DNA from: Rhodobiaceae bacterium
GTDB lineage: Bacteria; Pseudomonadota; Alphaproteobacteria; Rhizobiales; Tepidamorphaceae
Direction: 5' to 3'
Assembly (NCBI GenBank): GCA_020637895.1
Contig: JACKJP010000003.1
Coordinates: 124,001 to 188,000, forward strand
Length of the DNA stretch: 64,000 nt
Position 1 is the first letter of the stretch; each line of letters starts with the position of its first letter. The translations under genes were made by a program, and so were the position numbers. The notes beneath the pieces are model-generated. The model had not been told where the DNA came from, searched no databases, and worked only from the letters and a program-made list of their open reading frames with translations. Below, piece by piece: positions 20,004 to 28,399 of this stretch.

Positions 20004-21239
20004 ATGAAAGCCACGGACGAAACGGTCGCACTGGAAGACGTTCTGGACAGCCGCTATTCGTGGATGCGGATGATCGTTTCCTTCCTGATCGGCGGGCTCG
20101 GCATCGGCGGCATCTGGTCTGTCGTCGTCGCCATTCCCGAATTGCAGGCGGAATTCGGTCTTGATCGCGCCGACGCGACCCTCGCCTACATTTCAGCGAC
20201 CGTCGGATTTGCCATCGGCAATTTCACCCTGGGGCGGTTCGTCGACCGATATGGCATTGCCATGCCCCTGCTGCTGGGCGGCATTGTTCTCGGGGCCGGG
20301 TTCATTCTCACCGGACTGGCGCCGAATTTTTCGCTCGTGCTGCTTTTGCAATGCGTGATCGGCCTTGGCGCATCGACATCCTTTTCACCGCTGATGGCCG
20401 ATGTGTCGCACTGGTTTCTGCGCCGCCGCGGCATCGCCGTCTCGCTTGCAGCCAGCGGCAGCTACATAGGCGGCGTCGTCTGGCCGCTGGTTGTCGGCAA
20501 GCTGATCACGATCGATGACTGGCGGCTTGCCTACATCGTTCTTGGCGTTATCTGCATCGTCTGCATCGTTCCGCTATCGCTGTTGCTGCGCCGGCGCCTG
20601 CCGGGTCACGGCATGCCGATTGCGGCCGACGCGCCTTCCGGCGCGACCCGGGTCATCGCGCTCAGCCCGGCGGCGGTGCAATGGCTGCTCGTCGGGGTGG
20701 GATTTGCCGCCAGTTTCGCGATGGCGATGCCGCATACGCAGCTCGTTGCTATGTCGAGCGACCTTGGATTCACAATTACTCAGGGCGCAGCCATGATGTC
20801 ACTCGTATTCGGCGGTGGCGTGTTTTCTCGTCTGGCCTACGGGCTCCTTGCCGACCGGCTTGGCGCGATTGCGATCATGTTGATCGGATGCACCGCGATG
20901 GCGGCGAGCCTTTTCGTTTTCATCCCGTTCGATACGCTCTGGGTGCTCTATCTGGCGTCGCTGGCCTTCGGCCTTGCGCATGGCGGCATACTTCCCAACT
21001 TGGTGCTCGTCGTGCGCGAATTCCTGCCGGCGCGCGAGGCGGGCAGGCGCGTCGGCGTCGTCGTGGGCTCGACTGTCGTGGGCGTCGCAAGCGGCAGCTG
21101 GGTATTCGGTTCTCTGCGTGACCTGACGGGTACCTATCAGATCGCTTTCTTCGCCAGTGTCGCGACCTCGCTCGCGGCAGTCGCGATACTGGCGTATATG
21201 CGTTTTCGCGCCGCTGCTGCGATCGCGGCCAGAACCTGA
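20004..21239 (+). CDS. Major facilitator superfamily transporter
   Basis: 411 residues, twelve hydrophobic segments. The N-terminal half carries FTLGRFVDRYGIAMPLLLGG (an MFS loop 2-3 motif), and the second half has AYGLLADRLGAIAIM as its counterpart. Resembles monocarboxylate/oxalate-formate type carriers (YbfB-like) rather than drug pumps, but this is only a resemblance. It lies 67 bases downstream of the permease and convergent with the hydrolase gene. Confidence 0.85.
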   Translation: MKATDETVALEDVLDSRYSWMRMIVSFLIGGLGIGGIWSVVVAIPELQAEFGLDRADATLAYISATVGFAIGNFTLGRFVDRYGIAMPLLLGGIVLGAGFILTGLAPNFSLVLLLQCVIGLGASTSFSPLMADVSHWFLRRRGIAVSLAASGSYIGGVVWPLVVGKLITIDDWRLAYIVLGVICIVCIVPLSLLLRRRLPGHGMPIAADAPSGATRVIALSPAAVQWLLVGVGFAASFAMAMPHTQLVAMSSDLGFTITQGAAMMSLVFGGGVFSRLAYGLLADRLGAIAIMLIGCTAMAASLFVFIPFDTLWVLYLASLAFGLAHGGILPNLVLVVREFLPAREAGRRVGVVVGSTVVGVASGSWVFGSLRDLTGTYQIAFFASVATSLAAVAILAYMRFRAAAAIAART

Positions 21240-21248
21240 CGTCCGAGC

Positions 21249-21983
21249 TTAGCCCAGCGTCTCATCGAACAGTGTGAGCATGCGCTGCCAGTGACGCTCG
21301 GCGCCTTTGGGGTCGAAGACCCGATGATCGGGCACGGCCCAGCCATGCTCCACGCCCGCATAGTTCTCCATGATGAAGTCCGTCCCGGCATCGCGCAGCG
21401 TCTGCTCCAGCAACCGTGACTGTTCGGGTGGGAATGTCCGGTCGACACCGGCCATGCCGACATAGAGCCGCGCCCTGATCGTTGCGACTCGAAGGTGCGG
21501 GCTGTCGGCTGCGTCGCTGGCCAGATTGCCGCCGTGAAAGCTTGCGGCGGCGGCCACGCGGTCCGGATAGGCCGCCGCGGCGATCAATGATCGGGCACCG
21601 CCCATGCAATAGCCGGTCGTCCCGATCTTGCCGGTGGCGCCCGCCTCGGTAACGGCCTGGATGAAATGGCCCGTATCGCGTTCGTTCATCGCAAGGGTCG
21701 TCGAAGACAGAAAGCTGCGGATCTGATCGCCTGTTTCCGGTGTGGCGAATGCGGTCTTGGCGTCGAAGGGTCCGTAGGGCGCATGCCGATAAAAAAGATC
21801 CGGCACGAGAACGATGTGGCCAGCGGCCGCAAGGCGTTCCGCCATTTCGTACAGACCGGGCCGTGGACCGAAAGCGTCCATGAAGAGGATGACGCCAGAC
21901 GCGGCCGGATTTGCAGCTTTGGGGTGAAAAAGGCCCGCAGATGCGCTGCCGTCGCTGGTATCAATCGTGATCTCGCGCATCAT
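21249..21983 (-). CDS. Dienelactone hydrolase-family protein
   Basis: 244 residues, alpha/beta-hydrolase. The nucleophile is a cysteine in GTTGYCMGGARSL, as in carboxymethylenebutenolidase. The catalytic His is in GVEHGWAVPD and an Asp precedes it in the VGMAGVD region. ATGATG at 21983 with GGAG upstream is chosen; the frame is open for 45 more codons without support. May hydrolyse dienelactones or other small esters; no aromatic pathway is nearby, so the substrate is open. Confidence 0.87.
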   Translation of the reverse strand: MMREITIDTSDGSASAGLFHPKAANPAASGVILFMDAFGPRPGLYEMAERLAAAGHIVLVPDLFYRHAPYGPFDAKTAFATPETGDQIRSFLSSTTLAMNERDTGHFIQAVTEAGATGKIGTTGYCMGGARSLIAAAAYPDRVAAAASFHGGNLASDAADSPHLRVATIRARLYVGMAGVDRTFPPEQSRLLEQTLRDAGTDFIMENYAGVEHGWAVPDHRVFDPKGAERHWQRMLTLFDETLG

Positions 21984-22230
21984 TGTCTCCAATCCCTTTT
22001 TATCCTGCACCCGGTCGGCAGCAATGTGCGGCCGGTTTTCCTGCAGCGCGCGCCGTTCATTGCCACGGAGCGACGTTAAGACTCCGTCAACCAGACGTGA
22101 TATCGCGCATCTGGTCAATCATCCATCAGCGTGCCATGATATTGCCTGAAAAGACTTGGAATGAGCTCTCGTTCCGCAATAATCAACTGCCGGCGGGAGC
22201 GGCCGGTCTGGCCCTTTATGGAGAATTCCC

Positions 22231-22698
22231 ATGCGAAACTTGTTCCTGATCGCTGCGGCACTTGTGACCGCCTTCGCTTTGAACATGTCACCTGCCGCCG
22301 CCCAGTCCTGCGATGCCTACGCGCGTGACTATGCCAACCGGGCGACCGCCCAGCCGAGCGGCAATATCATTGGTGGCGCCATCGTTGGCGGCGCTGTCGG
22401 CGCAATCATCGGCGGCGCGGCCGGTGGCGGCAAGAACCGCGTCGGCAATGGCGCGGCGATTGGTGCCGGTGTTGGCGCGCTCGGCGGTGCAGCGGCCAAT
22501 TCCAACCGTTGGCAGAGCTACTATCAGGCGGCCTATAACGATTGCGTATCGCGCAGTGCGCCGCCCCCGCCGGCGCCGGCCTATTACGAGCCCTGGACCC
22601 CGGGCTGGTACAGCTATTGCGGAAGCCGTTACCGCACTTTCAATCCGCAGACCGGCTATTATCACGCCGGTGGCGGCCGCTACGTGTTCTGCCGCTAA
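22231..22698 (+). CDS. Secreted glycine-zipper / BA14K-like protein
   Basis: 155 residues. Signal peptide of about 25 residues (MRNLFLIAAALVTAFALNMS, cleavage after AAA). The mature part opens with a glycine zipper (GGAIVGGAVGAIIGGAAGGG and a second run), suited to membrane insertion or oligomerisation, then a Pro/Tyr linker (APPPPPAPAYYEPW). The C-terminus YCGSRYRTFNPQTGYYHAGG resembles the BA14K module of Brucella and other rhizobial surface proteins. Function unknown; monocistronic with its own terminator. Confidence 0.82.
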   Translation: MRNLFLIAAALVTAFALNMSPAAAQSCDAYARDYANRATAQPSGNIIGGAIVGGAVGAIIGGAAGGGKNRVGNGAAIGAGVGALGGAAANSNRWQSYYQAAYNDCVSRSAPPPPAPAYYEPWTPGWYSYCGSRYRTFNPQTGYYHAGGGRYVFCR

Positions 22699-22720
22699 GC
22701 CAATACCGATCCTTACAGAA

Positions 22721-22750
22721 AAGCCGGCGGATACCATCCGCCGGCTTTTT
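22721..22750 (+). terminator. Terminator after the glycine-zipper gene
   Basis: Perfect 10-bp stem AAGCCGGCGG / CCGCCGGCTT (22721-22730 and 22738-22747), loop ATACCAT, followed by TTT. Confidence 0.85.
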
Positions 22751-22841
22751 GCATGCCCGCAATGTCTTTGACGCGGTTGCCTGAAATCGAAAGCCTGCCA
22801 TAAACGAACGGCATGTCTTCAAACCGCGAACCGATCATTCG

Positions 22842-23753
22842 ATGAACCTTGCCGGAATTGCCTTCAAACTGCTCTCGGTGACCTTCTTCTCGCTGATGAT
22901 GGTGGGAATCAAGCTGGCGTCGGGAACGGTGCCAACGGGCCAGATCGTGTTCTCGAGATCGCTTTTCGGTTTCGTCCCGCTGTTCGCGATGCTGGCGGTA
23001 CAGGGTCAGATGGTTCCGGCGCTGAAGACAAGCAAACCGCTGGGCCATGTGTGGCGTGGATTCGTCGGTGGCATCGCGATGGCCGGGAGCTTTCTCTCGC
23101 TCCATTATCTGGCGCTGCACGATGCCGTGGCGATCAGCTACGCCGCGCCGCTGCTTGCCGTGCTGCTGGCACCTTTCCTGCTCAATGAGCGCGTCGGCAA
23201 GGTCCGGATCAGCGCGGTCGTCATCGGTCTTGGCGGTGTTCTGCTGATCGTATCGCCGCATCTGGGCGAATCGCTTGAAATGTCCGCGCCGATTGTCGGC
23301 GCATTCTTCGCGCTGATTGCCGCACTTGCCGCGGCCTTTGCCATGATCCAGGTGAGACACCTGACGCAAAGCGAAACGAACGCCTCGATCATTTTCTATT
23401 TTTCGCTCGTCACGACCGTCGGGAGCCTTTTCACCCTGCCATTGGGCTGGGTCGTTCCCGACCTTCGCGAGGGACTGCTTCTTGTCGGTCTGGGCCTTGC
23501 CGGCGGGCTTGGGCAAATCTGCCTGACCCAGAGCTATCGCCTGGCGCCTGTATCCGTTGTCGCGCCGTTCGACTATACGAGCATGATATTCGCCGTGGCA
23601 TTCGGCGTGCTTCTCTTTGACGAGGTACCGGGGCCGGTTGTGCTGACGGGCGCTGCGATCGTCATCGGCGCGGGCATCTTCGTCATACTGCGCGAACGCT
23701 GGCTCGGCATACAGCGCCCCCGGACACCCGGCGTGCGTTCCACACAGATATGA
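22842..23753 (+). CDS. EamA/DMT-superfamily transporter
   Basis: 303 residues with ten hydrophobic helices in two EamA repeats. The first half contains FSRSLFGFVPLF and ISYAAPLLAVLLAPFLLNERV, the second LAPVSVVAPFDYTSMIFAVAFG and LLFDEVPGP, both with the acidic residue near the end of helix 4 or 9 that is usual in this family. Exports or imports small metabolites; substrate not predictable. Convergent with the RAM-domain gene. Confidence 0.86.
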   Translation: MNLAGIAFKLLSVTFFSLMMVGIKLASGTVPTGQIVFSRSLFGFVPLFAMLAVQGQMVPALKTSKPLGHVWRGFVGGIAMAGSFLSLHYLALHDAVAISYAAPLLAVLLAPFLLNERVGKVRISAVVIGLGGVLLIVSPHLGESLEMSAPIVGAFFALIAALAAAFAMIQVRHLTQSETNASIIFYFSLVTTVGSLFTLPLGWVVPDLREGLLLVGLGLAGGLGQICLTQSYRLAPVSVVAPFDYTSMIFAVAFGVLLFDEVPGPVVLTGAAIVIGAGIFVILRERWLGIQRPRTPGVRSTQI

Positions 23754-23763
23754 GCCGGGCGGT

Positions 23764-24000
23764 CTAGAACGCCTTGTAGGTCACGATGGTGCGGGTATCG
23801 CGGATACCGTCGAAGCAATGCACCTTCTCGTTGACGAAGTGTCCGATGTCGACACCGGGCTCGACGTAGAATTTGACCAGCAGATCGAATTCGCCCGCCG
23901 TCGAATAAATCTCGGAGGCAATTTCAGCATCGGCAATCTCGCCGGCGACCCGATAGGCCAGGCCGAGTTCGCATTTGATCTGGACGAAAAAGGGGGTCAT
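23764..24000 (-). CDS. Stand-alone RAM (Lrp/AsnC ligand-binding) domain protein
   Basis: 78 residues: only the C-terminal amino-acid-binding domain of Lrp/AsnC regulators (FFVQIKCELGLAYRVA, then YSTAGEFDLLVKFYVEPG and RDTRTIVTYKAF), with no helix-turn-helix. Such proteins oligomerise and may sense amino acids or modulate full-length Lrp relatives. It lies 58 bases downstream of the hydrolase gene on the same strand and may be co-transcribed with it. Confidence 0.85.
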   Translation of the reverse strand: MTPFFVQIKCELGLAYRVAGEIADAEIASEIYSTAGEFDLLVKFYVEPGVDIGHFVNEKVHCFDGIRDTRTIVTYKAF

Positions 24001-24058
24001 CTCGATCGGTACTCCGCTGACGGCTTCGCGCCATTCTCATGGCATTGAACATGAGGCC

Positions 24059-24874
24059 TCATCGCGCTGCAAGGTCAAGCAGTGCCCGCGTGAGTTCGCC
24101 ATCGGGGCGGGCAAGAGAGGCGATTGCGGTGAAATGATTATCACCAGCGAGTTTGCGGTAGCTCGTATGAATTCCGGCATTGCCCCAGGCGTCGGCAATC
24201 GTCCGGCTCTGACGCTGATATTCTGACGGTTCCGAAGCGCCGACATAGGCCACCAGTGCCGTTCCGGTTGCAGGCGGTGTCCAGAAAAGCGGGCTCTGGC
24301 GTCGCGCTTCGTCATCGGTAAGGCGCAACGCGTCATTGATCGATGTGCCGACAAGCGGGATGAGGTCGAACAGGCCCGATATCGGCAAGGCAGCTCGAAC
24401 GACACTTCTGCCATGCGTGCCCCTGGCAAGCAGGCAGGCTGCGAGATGGCCGCCTGCTGAATGGCCGGCGACGACGATATCACGGCGGCCGCTTTCGCCG
24501 AGACTGCGGCAGAAGGCGAACATGTCATCGACGATGTCGGCGACGGTCACTTCCGGGCACAGGCGGTAGGAGGGAATTGCGACATCGTAGTCGGCAGCGT
24601 TGGCTCCTGCGGCCATATGCGAGAAGAAACTCTTGTCGAGCGCCTGCCAGTAACCGCCGTGAATGAAGACGATGCAGGTCTTGTTCTTGTCGCCGCGGCC
24701 GAACAGATCGTAACGCTGGCGGGCATGTGGGCCATAGGCGATATCAAGATCGTGGATTCCGGTTTCGCGGTAGTCCGCCGCATCGCGGGCCCAGCCTTCG
24801 ATGATGCCGGGGTGTTCAGGGACGCGGGCGCGGTTGTTGTATTCGACTTCCATGTCGGGCGCCGTGGCCGTCAT
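24059..24874 (-). CDS. Alpha/beta hydrolase, kynurenine-formamidase-like
   Basis: About 271 residues. Oxyanion-hole motif FIHGGYWQALDKSFF, nucleophile elbow VAGHSAGGHLAACLL, catalytic His in GDNHFTAIASL. The HGGYW plus GHSAGGHL pairing is typical of the arylformamidase/BD-FAE group of esterases. Start could be the ATG at 24874 (MTATAPD, AAAGG upstream) or 24892 six codons earlier. Divergent from the thiamine operon across the riboswitch, so not itself controlled by that RNA. Confidence 0.8.
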   Translation of the reverse strand: MTATAPDMEVEYNNRARVPEHPGIIEGWARDAADYRETGIHDLDIAYGPHARQRYDLFGRGDKNKTCIVFIHGGYWQALDKSFFSHMAAGANAADYDVAIPSYRLCPEVTVADIVDDMFAFCRSLGESGRRDIVVAGHSAGGHLAACLLARGTHGRSVVRAALPISGLFDLIPLVGTSINDALRLTDDEARRQSPLFWTPPATGTALVAYVGASEPSEYQRQSRTIADAWGNAGIHTSYRKLAGDNHFTAIASLARPDGELTRALLDLAAR

Positions 24875-24922
24875 CTTGAAATTGCCTTTCATCTCGCCTA
24901 GCAAGGAACTGCTTAACATCAT

Positions 24923-25012
24923 CTCGTTGGGGTGTCTCCGGCAGCGGAGACTGAGAGCGAAAGACGCAACCCATCGAACCTGATCCGGTTGATGCCGGCG
25001 GAGGGAACCGAG
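24923..25012 (+). promoter_or_regulatory. TPP (THI-box) riboswitch
   Basis: Matches the thiamin-pyrophosphate aptamer layout: P1 arms CTCG (24923-24926) and CGAG (25009-25012), conserved GGGGTG near the start, CTGAGAG at 24951-24957, ACCC-type segment at 24969-24972, and AACCTGATCCGGTTGATGCC followed by GGAGGGAA. Located on the plus strand 73 bases upstream of thiM. Ligand binding is expected to reduce expression of the thi operon. Confidence 0.93.
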
Positions 25013-25055
25013 ATGCCGTGCTTCATGCCATCCACAAGATAGCATCGATGTCGGC

Positions 25056-25078
25056 AGCCTTCCCCGGCGGGAAAGGCT
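25056..25078 (+). promoter_or_regulatory. Hairpin covering the thiM ribosome-binding site
   Basis: AGCCTTCCC (25056-25064) pairs with GGGAAAGGCT (25069-25078) with one bulged A; the loop is CGGC. The 3' arm contains the purine-rich Shine-Dalgarno stretch 7-10 bases before the thiM ATG. It can act as the expression platform of the riboswitch by blocking translation. Confidence 0.7.
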
Positions 25079-25084
25079 GACGCC

Positions 25085-25855
25085 ATGGAACAGATGACTA
25101 TACAGACGGCCGTCGAGCAGGCGGCGCAGACGCTTGAACGTCTGCGCGAGGAGGCGCCGTCGGTGCATTGCCTGACGAACACCGTTGCGCAGGCCTTCAC
25201 CGCCAATTGCTGTCTTGCGCTGGGTCTCCGGCCGTCGATGACGGATACCGCCAACGAAGTCGCCTATTTCGTTCGCGATGCGCGCGCACTGCTGATCAAT
25301 CTGGGAACGCTCGCGCCGGAGCGACGCGAGACAATTGGCATCGCGGTCGATCTGATGCGCGATGAACAGCGCCCCTGGGTTCTCGATCCGGTTTTTGTGG
25401 ACGTCTCTGAACCGCGCGCGGCCTTTGCGCGTGAGCTGACGCGCCTGCAACCGGCGATCATCCGCGGCAACGCCAATGAGATTACGGCCCTCGCGCCGAC
25501 CGGGGACGACCCTGTTGCGGCCCTCGCTGTGGAGGCGATGACCACCGTCATGTGCACGGGCGCGGTGGATCGCATCGTCGCGGGGCGCACGCAGATCGAG
25601 GTGCTCAACGGCACGCCGCTGCTGGCACAGGTGACAGCGACCGGGTGCGCTGGCGCCGCGATTACAGCCGCCTTCGCCGCGATTGAACCGGACATGGCAA
25701 TCGCATCGCTTTCGTCCGCGCTCGTCATGGGGATCGCTGGCGAAATGGCCGCTCGTGAAGCGAGCGGGCCGGGCAGTTTCGCCATGCATCTCGTCGATCG
25801 GCTTTCCACGATCCGGCCGGAAGATCTGACCAACTTCGCGAGGGCCCGGCGATGA
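25085..25855 (+). CDS. thiM: Hydroxyethylthiazole kinase
   Basis: Phosphorylates 4-methyl-5-hydroxyethylthiazole, a thiazole-salvage step of thiamine synthesis. The 256 residues fit ThiM: VHCLTNTVAQAFTANCCLALG near the N-terminus (substrate loop), PWVLDPVFVD, IRGNANEITAL and the anion-hole region QVTATGCAGAAITAAFAA with the catalytic Cys. First gene of the riboswitch-controlled operon; overlaps thiE by four bases. Confidence 0.94.
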   Translation: MEQMTIQTAVEQAAQTLERLREEAPSVHCLTNTVAQAFTANCCLALGLRPSMTDTANEVAYFVRDARALLINLGTLAPERRETIGIAVDLMRDEQRPWVLDPVFVDVSEPRAAFARELTRLQPAIIRGNANEITALAPTGDDPVAALAVEAMTTVMCTGAVDRIVAGRTQIEVLNGTPLLAQVTATGCAGAAITAAFAAIEPDMAIASLSSALVMGIAGEMAAREASGPGSFAMHLVDRLSTIRPEDLTNFARARR

Positions 25856-26505
25856 AGGTCGACATTCGGCTTTATGGCATTGTCGGCGGGTCCGGTCATA
25901 ACGACCCGGCCGCGCTTGCCGCCGCTGCCGTGAGGGGTGGCGCCACGCTCATTCAGTATCGCGACAAGCACGCATCGACGCGGCAGATGATCGACACGGC
26001 GACTGCCCTGAAGTCGGCGCTCGCACGGTTTGGCGCGCCACTGCTGATCAATGACCGGGTCGATGTCGCGCTCGCCGCCGGCGCCGATGGCGTCCATCTC
26101 GGGCAGGAGGACATGCCGGTCGAGATCGCAAGACGACTGCTGGGCCCTGACGCGATCATCGGCCTGACGATCAAGAATGACCTGCATGTCACTCAAGCGC
26201 CCATGGATGCGATCGACTATGCGGCGGTTGGCGGGGTGTTCGTCACGACGAGCAAGGACAATCCCGATCCGCCGGTTGGCCTGAGCGGTCTGGCGCGGCT
26301 CGCTGTCGGGCTGAAAGCACGGCGGGGCGATCTGCCTGTATGCGCCATCGCCGGGATTGACGAGGCGAATGCGTCGCAAGTCATTGAAGCCGGTGCTGGC
26401 GGCGTTTCGGTGATATCGGCGCTGTTTGCCGGCGCGGAGACCGAAGCGCGCGCGCAGCGGCTTCGGCGCATTGTCGACGAGGCGCTGAACGAGGAGCGGA
26501 CATGA
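25852..26505 (+). CDS. thiE: Thiamine-phosphate synthase
   Basis: Couples HMP-pyrophosphate with thiazole phosphate. 217 residues, TIM barrel: LIQYRDKHASTRQM, LLINDRVDVALAAGADGVHL with GQEDMP after it, IIGLTIKN, YAAVGGVFVTTSKDN and AIAGIDEANASQVIEAGAGG. All are ThiE signatures. Translationally coupled by ATGA overlaps on both sides. Confidence 0.94.
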   Translation: MKVDIRLYGIVGGSGHNDPAALAAAAVRGGATLIQYRDKHASTRQMIDTATALKSALARFGAPLLINDRVDVALAAGADGVHLGQEDMPVEIARRLLGPDAIIGLTIKNDLHVTQAPMDAIDYAAVGGVFVTTSKDNPDPPVGLSGLARLAVGLKARRGDLPVCAIAGIDEANASQVIEAGAGGVSVISALFAGAETEARAQRLRRIVDEALNEERT

Positions 26506-27320
26506 CGGCCATCGCAGTCACGATCGCAGGATCGGATTCCGGTGGCGGTGCCGGTATCCAGGCCGATCTGAAGACATTTTCCGCGCTGGGCGTCTATGGC
26601 GCGAGCGTGATCACCGCGCTGACCGCACAGAATACGCTCGGTGTTCAGGGCGTATTCGATATCCCGCCGGCGTTTGTCCGCCAGCAGATGGATTCCGTCT
26701 TCATGGACCTGTCGGTCTCAGCCGTGAAGATCGGCATGTTGAGTGTGCCGGAGACGATCATGGCCGTGGCCGAAGGGCTTTCCGTTCACCTCTGCCGCAA
26801 CGTCGTGTTCGATCCGGTGATGATCGCGGCCAGCGGCGATCCGCTATTGAGGCCAGAGGCCGTTTCCGTTCTGCGCGAGACGCTGTTGCCGATCGCCGAC
26901 CTCATCACGCCCAATCTGCCGGAATCTGCGACGCTGCTCGACTTGCCGGTCGCGGAGGACGAGGCGGCGATGGCCCGGCAGGGAGACGCGCTTCTGCGGT
27001 TGGGGGCGCGCGCCGTCCTGATCAAGGGCGGGCATGGCACGGGCGCGGAATCGGTCGACCTGCTGGTGACGGGGCAGGGCGTCACGCGCTTTGCAGCCCA
27101 GAGGATCGCAACGCGCAACACGCACGGAACGGGGTGCACCCTGTCTTCGGCGATTGCGGCAGGCCTTGCACGCGGGCTCGATCTGGAGACGGCGGTCGGC
27201 CAAGCCAAGGCCTATCTGGGACGGGCGATCGCCGCGGCCGACACACTGTCGATCGGCGCCGGGCATGGTCCGGTTCATCATTTTCATGCGCTATGGAAGC
27301 AAGAGGGAGAAGATTCATGA
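26502..27320 (+). CDS. thiD: Hydroxymethylpyrimidine (phosphate) kinase
   Basis: Phosphorylates HMP and HMP-P. 272 residues of the ribokinase fold: IAGSDSGGGAGIQADLKTFSALG at the N-terminus, GVYGASVITALTAQN, FDPVMIAASGDPLL, LLKGG-type IKGGHGTGAESVDLL and the ATP-site NTHGTGCTLSSAIAAGLARG. Together with thiM and thiE it forms a complete salvage route to thiamine phosphate. Overlaps both neighbours by four bases. Confidence 0.94.
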   Translation: MTAIAVTIAGSDSGGGAGIQADLKTFSALGVYGASVITALTAQNTLGVQGVFDIPPAFVRQQMDSVFMDLSVSAVKIGMLSVPETIMAVAEGLSVHLCRNVVFDPVMIAASGDPLLRPEAVSVLRETLLPIADLITPNLPESATLLDLPVAEDEAAMARQGDALLRLGARAVLIKGGHGTGAESVDLLVTGQGVTRFAAQRIATRNTHGTGCTLSSAIAAGLARGLDLETAVGQAKAYLGRAIAAADTLSIGAGHGPVHHFHALWKQEGEDS

Positions 27321-28390
27321 AGACCAGACGCCATTTCCTGAAGGCATCCGTTGCGGGTACAGGTGCGGCGGCGCTGGCGGCGCCGGCACTGGCACAGCAG
27401 CGCTTCGAATGGCGGATGGTGACCAGCTGGCCAAAGCGATTGCCCGGCCCCGGTGTCACCGCCGAACGGATTGCCAGCCGCATTGCCGAGGCAAGCAACG
27501 GGCGCCTGCAGATTACCGTTCACGCCGCCGGCGAACTCGTGCCCGCGCTGGAGGTGTTCGATGCCGTCGCAACCGGGACTGCCGAACTTGCCCATACGGC
27601 GTCTCTTTTCTGGCAGGGCAAGATGAAGGCAGCGCCGTTTTTCACGGCCGTGCCGTTCGGCCTGACGGCAGGCGAGCATCACGCGTGGATCTATCATGGC
27701 GGCGGACAGGACGTTTGGGATGAGCTCTACGCGCCCTTCGCGATCAAGCCCTATATGGGCGGAAATACGGGCCTGCAGATGGGCGGCTGGTTTCGCCACG
27801 AGATCAAGACAGCCGAAGACTTCAAAGGTCTCAAGATGCGGATGCCAGGCCTGGGCGGTGAGGTGATCCGGCGGCTCGGCGCGACGCCGGTTTCGCTGCC
27901 GCCCGGCGAAATCTTTTCCAGCCTGCAATCGGGCGTTATTGACGCAACGGAATTTCTCGGGCCGTGGAGCGATGCCGCGATGGGTTTCCAGAAGGTGGCG
28001 CCCTATTATTACGCGCCAGGATTTCATGAACCGAATGGAACGGGCGAATTTCTCGTCGCGCGGAAGGCGCTCGAGACATTGCCCTCCGACCTGCGGGCGA
28101 TCCTGGAACAGGCGGTAATGGCCGAGAATTCGTTTTCGCTGGCGGAAAGCGAGTGGTTCAACGCGGGAACGCTCGATGACCTCGTCAAAAGGCAGGGAAT
28201 CAAGCTCCGGACCTATCCGGCAGAGCTGCTCAAGGCCGCGCATGCGACCAGCCGCGAAGTGATCGCCGAAGCGGCTGCTGCCGATGCGGGGTTCGGCAAA
28301 GTGTGGGCCAGTTACGAAAAGGCGCTGAACCGGCTGTCGCCATGGGCCGAAACCGGGCTCAGAACCTATCTGGCCGCCCGCGCGGCCTAG
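27317..28390 (+). CDS. TRAP-type solute-binding protein (DctP family), Tat-exported
   Basis: 357 residues. The twin-arginine signal TRRHFLKASVAGTGAAALAA ends at an Ala-Pro-Ala-Leu-Ala type cleavage site; the mature protein is a DctP-like binding protein (FEWRMVTSWPKRLPGP, GLKMRMPGLGGEVIRRLG with the conserved Arg that contacts carboxylates, GVIDATEFLGPW). Usually such proteins serve DctQM permeases, but none is adjacent. Its ATG overlaps the thiD stop, so it is the fourth gene under the TPP riboswitch. A thiamine-precursor or thiazole-carboxylate ligand is a reasonable guess only. Confidence 0.85.
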   Translation: MKTRRHFLKASVAGTGAAALAAPALAQQRFEWRMVTSWPKRLPGPGVTAERIASRIAEASNGRLQITVHAAGELVPALEVFDAVATGTAELAHTASLFWQGKMKAAPFFTAVPFGLTAGEHHAWIYHGGGQDVWDELYAPFAIKPYMGGNTGLQMGGWFRHEIKTAEDFKGLKMRMPGLGGEVIRRLGATPVSLPPGEIFSSLQSGVIDATEFLGPWSDAAMGFQKVAPYYYAPGFHEPNGTGEFLVARKALETLPSDLRAILEQAVMAENSFSLAESEWFNAGTLDDLVKRQGIKLRTYPAELLKAAHATSREVIAEAAAADAGFGKVWASYEKALNRLSPWAETGLRTYLAARAA

Positions 28391-28399
28391 TCATGCCCT

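Noticed and set aside
24875..25789. Upstream extension of the hydrolase frame across the TPP riboswitch and thiM
   Set aside because: Reads Arg-rich sequence antisense to thiM and the riboswitch; the hydrolase family starts near 24874.
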